Shown piece after piece: positions 7,099 through 9,210 of a DNA stretch of 9,210 nt. Numbering within the stretch: position 1 is the stretch's first letter; each line of letters opens with the position of its first letter. Source of the stretch: Udaeobacter sp046731855 (lineage in GTDB: Bacteria; Verrucomicrobiota; Verrucomicrobiia; Chthoniobacterales; UBA10450); the NCBI GenBank assembly GCA_046731855.1, contig JBKPLX010000201.1, forward strand, positions 1-9,210, read 5' to 3'. The position numbers and the translations under genes were made by a program. The notes below the pieces were generated by a model. That model was not told where the DNA came from. It did not search any database and saw only the letters and a program-made list of their open reading frames with translations.

Positions 7099-7213
7099 AT
7101 GTTTTATTGTTACGTGTTGCGCAGCCAGAAAACCGGACGCTGATACGTAGGCTCTTGCGAGGATTTTGACTGAGCGGATTCGGCGCCATAACGCCGGTGA
7201 ATCCAAAACATGA
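7099..7213 (+). pseudogene. Degraded GIY-YIG endonuclease domain gene
   Basis: ATG 7099 opens MFYCYVLRSQKTGR, which matches the first strand and turn of small UvrC/YhbQ-like GIY-YIG proteins (x-Y-x-Y-V-L-R-S-x-K-x-G-R). TGA at 7141-7143 stands where this family usually has the residue before Y-V/I-G-S. The same frame then gives YVGSCED, which includes the Y-V-G half of the motif. After a run of four T (7164-7167) the homology moves by one base and continues LTERIRRHNAGESKT, typical of the L-x-x-R-x-x-x-H-N-x-G helix with the catalytic-type Arg. TGA 7211-7213 follows and nothing recognisable remains. It therefore has a nonsense change, a frameshift and a missing C-terminal half. It starts 23 bp after tRNA-Pro. 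The rest of the gap to 7338 holds only the promoter. Confidence 0.68.
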
Positions 7214-7292
7214 CCGGAATTTTCTACACCTCAATCGGTTAGTAGCATTGCATTTCCGCTAACGAGTCTGTAGATTGTGCGAGCGTTCGGAC

Positions 7293-7321
7293 TTGACAAC
7301 GGCCCGCTTCACTTGGAAAAT
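7293..7321 (+). promoter_or_regulatory. Sigma70-like promoter for rpoZ-smpB
   Basis: TTGACA at 7293-7298 is a perfect -35 box. A 17-bp spacer leads to GAAAAT at 7316-7321, which matches 4 of 6 positions of TATAAT. Transcription would start near 7328, about 110 nt before the rpoZ start I prefer. It is the only good -35/-10 pair noticed between the tRNA and rpoZ. The -10 box is weak, so this is a prediction. Confidence 0.42.
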
Positions 7322-7440
7322 CCACACTCGTTTTTACCATGCTCGCCCCGCAACTTACCCCATCCACCCTCGCGGCCGGAACGCCGGTCATTCTTCAATT
7401 CCCAATGGGAGCAACCAGCCCCGTTCGTTCCTTGCGCCAT

Positions 7441-7662
7441 ATGACGACTCAACTTCTGCAAGAAGCAGCTCAGGTAATCCCGAATCAGCAACTTCTGATC
7501 AACGTTGTTTCCAAACGCGTGCGCCAGCTTGGCTTAGGACATCGGCCCATGGTTGAGACGACGCCGCGGATGTCGCTCACCGATATTGCACTCAAGGAAA
7601 TTATCGCTGGCAAGTTGACCTACGAGGAACTCCACGAGTCGTCGGACGGCGCCGCCGCGTAA
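7441..7662 (+). CDS. rpoZ: DNA-directed RNA polymerase omega subunit
   Basis: 73 residues from ATG 7441. Omega is the small non-catalytic core subunit that wraps the beta-prime C-terminus and aids polymerase assembly. Family features visible are the helix LLINVVSKRVRQLGLGHRP (corresponding to the usual A-x-R-A-R-Q-L-x-x-G-x-x-P), then MVETTPRMSLTDIALKEI and the closing helix IAGKLTYEEL. The frame is open from ATG 7339, which would add 34 residues (start MLAPQLTPST) with no resemblance to omega. ATG 7405 is another option. I choose 7441 because MTTQLLQEAAQVIPNQQLL gives the usual N-terminal distance to the conserved helix. No Shine-Dalgarno is visible before any of the three. smpB follows 76 bp downstream. 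Identity is likely but the family is short and divergent. Confidence 0.8.
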   Translation: MTTQLLQEAAQVIPNQQLLINVVSKRVRQLGLGHRPMVETTPRMSLTDIALKEIIAGKLTYEELHESSDGAAA

Positions 7663-7710
7663 GAGGGATCGAATACCGCGAACGAGCGCTGTTTCATTGG
7701 GTTTCTGTTA

Positions 7711-7732
7711 GGGGAAAGCTGTCAGTTTCCCT
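7711..7732 (+). promoter_or_regulatory. Hairpin enclosing the only SD-like sequence before smpB
   Basis: GGGGAAA (7711-7717) pairs with TTTCCCT (7726-7732) through six Watson-Crick pairs plus one G-T pair, with an 8-base loop. The left arm is part of AGGGGA, the only Shine-Dalgarno-like stretch upstream of smpB. It lies 23 bases from ATG 7739, too far in linear form. The fold would either hide it or shorten the distance. The pairing is seen; a regulatory role is inferred. Confidence 0.35.
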
Positions 7733-7738
7733 GTCAAT

Positions 7739-8200
7739 ATGCCAGCTGAGTCGATTATCAATCGCAAGGCTCTTCGCGATTTTCACGTCCTCGAGCGTTA
7801 CGAGGCAGGCATCGAACTAAAAGGCAGCGAGGTTAAATCGATTCGAGCAGGCAAGGCAAATATTAGTGACGCCTTCGCGCGAATCGAGAATGGCGAAGCT
7901 TTCCTTTATAATGCAGATATCCAACCATACGAACGCGCCAGCCACGAAATTCCGGAAGCAAAACGGGTCCGCAAGCTGTTGTTGCATAGGCAGGAAATCG
8001 ACAAGCTCTATGGCGAGACACAGGTCAAAGGCCGCGCGCTGGTGGTTCTTAAGCTGTATTGGAAAAACGGAAAGCTAAAAGCTGAGCTGGGTGTAGGTCA
8101 GGGTAAGGAAGCACGTGATAAGAGGGCCGACCTAAAGAAGCGTGCTGTGGATCGGGAGACGGCGCGTGAAGTTGCGCGTTTCAACCGGCGACACGGGTAA
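7739..8200 (+). CDS. smpB: SsrA-binding protein SmpB
   Basis: 153 residues, normal length. SmpB is a small basic OB-fold protein that binds tmRNA and delivers it to stalled ribosomes for trans-translation, tagging the incomplete peptide for degradation. The conserved order is complete: NRKALRDFHVLERYEAGIELKGSEVKSIR with the E-x-G-I-x-L-x-G-x-E-V-K-S core, then IENGEAFLYNADIQPYERAS, KRVRKLLLHRQEIDKL, KGRALVVLKLYWKNGK, and GVGQGKEARDKR followed by the basic C-terminal tail that enters the A site (RETAREVARFNRRHG). It starts at ATG 7739, 76 bp after rpoZ, and shares its likely promoter. Two small differences from the commonest sequence are the short ERASHEIPEAKR loop and GQGKEARDKR where GKKxYDKR is usual. 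No tmRNA gene (ssrA) was noticed nearby. Confidence 0.97.
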   Translation: MPAESIINRKALRDFHVLERYEAGIELKGSEVKSIRAGKANISDAFARIENGEAFLYNADIQPYERASHEIPEAKRVRKLLLHRQEIDKLYGETQVKGRALVVLKLYWKNGKLKAELGVGQGKEARDKRADLKKRAVDRETAREVARFNRRHG

Positions 8201-8215
8201 TTGTCTCAAGGATTC

Positions 8216-8231
8216 ACGGCTTCCCAGCCGT
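8216..8231. repeat. Short perfect inverted repeat downstream of smpB
   Basis: ACGGCT (8216-8221) and AGCCGT (8226-8231) form a 6-bp stem with a 4-base TCCC loop, 15 bp after the smpB stop. No T run follows, so it is not a standard intrinsic terminator. It may be a weak terminator or a remnant of a dispersed hairpin. The rest of the gap to 8311 shows no other structure. Confidence 0.3.
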
Positions 8232-8311
8232 CACATTTCCAAGCCCTGCCCAAGCCGTCGTTGCTTGTGCCTTGCCGCGAAGCAATCCTTGCCTGATGAT
8301 AAATTTCTCAA

Positions 8312-9210
8312 ATGAGTGTTCGCCTTTTGCTGCTGGCAGGCGCTCTTCTCTTTATCGCGTGGCTGGTTATGCGTGCTATTCGAACGGCGCACTACTCACT
8401 ACGTGGCAAGGTCGCGCTTATCACAGGCGGGTCGCGCGGACTCGGGCTCGTGCTTGCGCGACACATTTGCGCGCAAGGCGGTAGTGTTGGCCTCATTGCG
8501 CGGAACCCGGACGAACTGGCGCGGGCAAAAGCTGATCTCGCTCCGCGCGGTGGCGCAGTCCAGACTATTCAATGCGACTTGCTCGATAGCGGCCAGATTC
8601 AATCGGCTGTTCGTCAAATCATCGATCGCTTCGGGAAGATCGACATTTTGATCAACAACGCTGGCATTATCGAGGTTGGTCCTCTTGAGCACATGACGCG
8701 GGAGGATTTCGAACGGACGATGCGGTTGCATTTTTGGGCGCCATACGAATTAGTTTCGAGGATCGCTCCTGAAATGCGTACGTGGGGTGGGGGACGCATC
8801 GTTAATATTTCTTCAATTGGCGGGAAGGTCGCCGTGCCGCATCTTGCGCCATACAGCGTCAGTAAATTTGCGCTGACTGGGTTCTCCGATGCGATTCGCG
8901 CCGAGCTCGCACGCGACAACATCCATGTTACTACCGTTGCGCCTGGAATGATGCGCACCGGCTCGCACGTGAACGCAAAGTTCAAAGGTAAACACGACAT
9001 GGAGTTTGCCTGGTTTTCAGCTTCAGCGGGAGCGCCGCTTTTTTCCATAAATGCCGATCGCGCAGCGAGAAAAATTCTGGCTGCCTGCCGCCGCGGCCAG
9101 CCATCGGCGATGCTCACATTCGCAGCGCGCGTGCCAATTCTTGGAAACGCACTCTTTCCAAATCTTACGGGCTACATGATGAAGTTTGTGAATCGGTTTC
9201 TTCCTGCAGC
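8312..9210 (+). CDS. Membrane-anchored short-chain dehydrogenase/reductase (3' end outside window)
   Basis: 299 complete codons are present and the frame is open at the right edge. Residues 3-20 (VRLLLLAGALLFIAWLVM) are a single N-terminal membrane helix. The Rossmann NAD(P)-binding domain follows: TGGSRGLG (38-45), Asp89 in QCDLLD, NNAG (115-118), catalytic Ser168 (ISSIGG), Tyr181 and Lys185 (YSVSK), and PGMMRTG (211-217). This is a classical SDR by motif order; the substrate is unknown. His140 (LHFWAP) sits where the catalytic-tetrad Asn usually lies (V-N-F-W-G-type). The sequence from residue 221 on (AKFKGKHDMEFAWFSAS) is the subfamily-specific substrate lid. The start at ATG 8312 is bounded by an in-frame TAA at 8300 and gives the full membrane anchor. 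No clear ribosome-binding site. It lies 111 bp after smpB. Confidence 0.92.
   Translation, partial: MSVRLLLLAGALLFIAWLVMRAIRTAHYSLRGKVALITGGSRGLGLVLARHICAQGGSVGLIARNPDELARAKADLAPRGGAVQTIQCDLLDSGQIQSAVRQIIDRFGKIDILINNAGIIEVGPLEHMTREDFERTMRLHFWAPYELVSRIAPEMRTWGGGRIVNISSIGGKVAVPHLAPYSVSKFALTGFSDAIRAELARDNIHVTTVAPGMMRTGSHVNAKFKGKHDMEFAWFSASAGAPLFSINADRAARKILAACRRGQPSAMLTFAARVPILGNALFPNLTGYMMKFVNRFLPA

Noticed and set aside
6991..7206. Minus-strand open frame containing GLVGFEPTASWSRTRRSTKL
   Set aside because: This is the well-known false protein produced by reading a tRNA gene on the opposite strand; it is the reverse of tRNA-Pro 7003-7076.
7441..8200. Possibility that rpoZ-smpB neighbours an ssrA (tmRNA) gene
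   Set aside because: No tRNA-Ala-like ends or tag-peptide reading frame were noticed near smpB in this window.
8614..9117. Minus-strand open frame of 167 codons opposite the SDR gene
   Set aside because: Shadow of an SDR with complete catalytic motifs.
1..9210. Defence system, CRISPR array, prophage or transposon
   Set aside because: No regularly spaced repeats, nuclease/ATPase clusters, transposases, integrases or structural phage proteins are visible; the content is housekeeping and metabolic.

Overview
The window looks like ordinary chromosomal DNA of a free-living, moderately GC-rich bacterium. The dense set of dispersed-repeat-type inverted elements between genes, GTG and TTG starts with little visible Shine-Dalgarno sequence, and the styles of the omega subunit, SmpB and SDR proteins remind me of soil Verrucomicrobiota (Chthoniobacterales/Spartobacteria-like). 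That assignment is an inference and was not tested by any search.

Layout, left to right. (1) Positions 1-1062: the C-terminal tail of a probable DUF5996 protein, then an AraC-family regulator on the same strand 9 bp later. (2) 1063-2666: a repeat-rich stem-loop spacer, then complete purH with a TTG start (last two steps of IMP synthesis). (3) 2682-3951: an inverted-repeat element whose right arm supplies the start codon and first residues of an FMN-dependent alpha-hydroxy-acid dehydrogenase. (4) 4065-5316, minus strand: an MFS organic-acid-type permease broken by one single-base frameshift, convergent with the dehydrogenase. (5) 5354-5983: a class I SAM methyltransferase, divergent from the permease with only 37 bp between starts. 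(6) 6037-6833, minus strand: two small integral membrane proteins in tandem, with a REP doublet (REPIN-like) directly upstream of the first. (7) 7003-7213: tRNA-Pro(CGG) followed by the decayed remnant of a GIY-YIG endonuclease gene. (8) 7293-8200: a sigma70-like promoter, a very probable rpoZ, and smpB. (9) 8312-9210: a membrane-anchored short-chain dehydrogenase, cut by the window end.

The genes do not form one pathway. They are housekeeping functions (purH, rpoZ, smpB, tRNA-Pro) mixed with metabolic and regulatory genes. The hydroxy-acid dehydrogenase and the permease could share a substrate such as lactate or glycolate, but they are convergent and the permease appears broken. I see no CRISPR array, transposase, phage gene or defence system. 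The points of most interest concern genome decay and repeats: a repeat donating a protein N-terminus, a REPIN-like element at a ribosome-binding region, a GIY-YIG fossil beside a tRNA, and the frameshifted permease.
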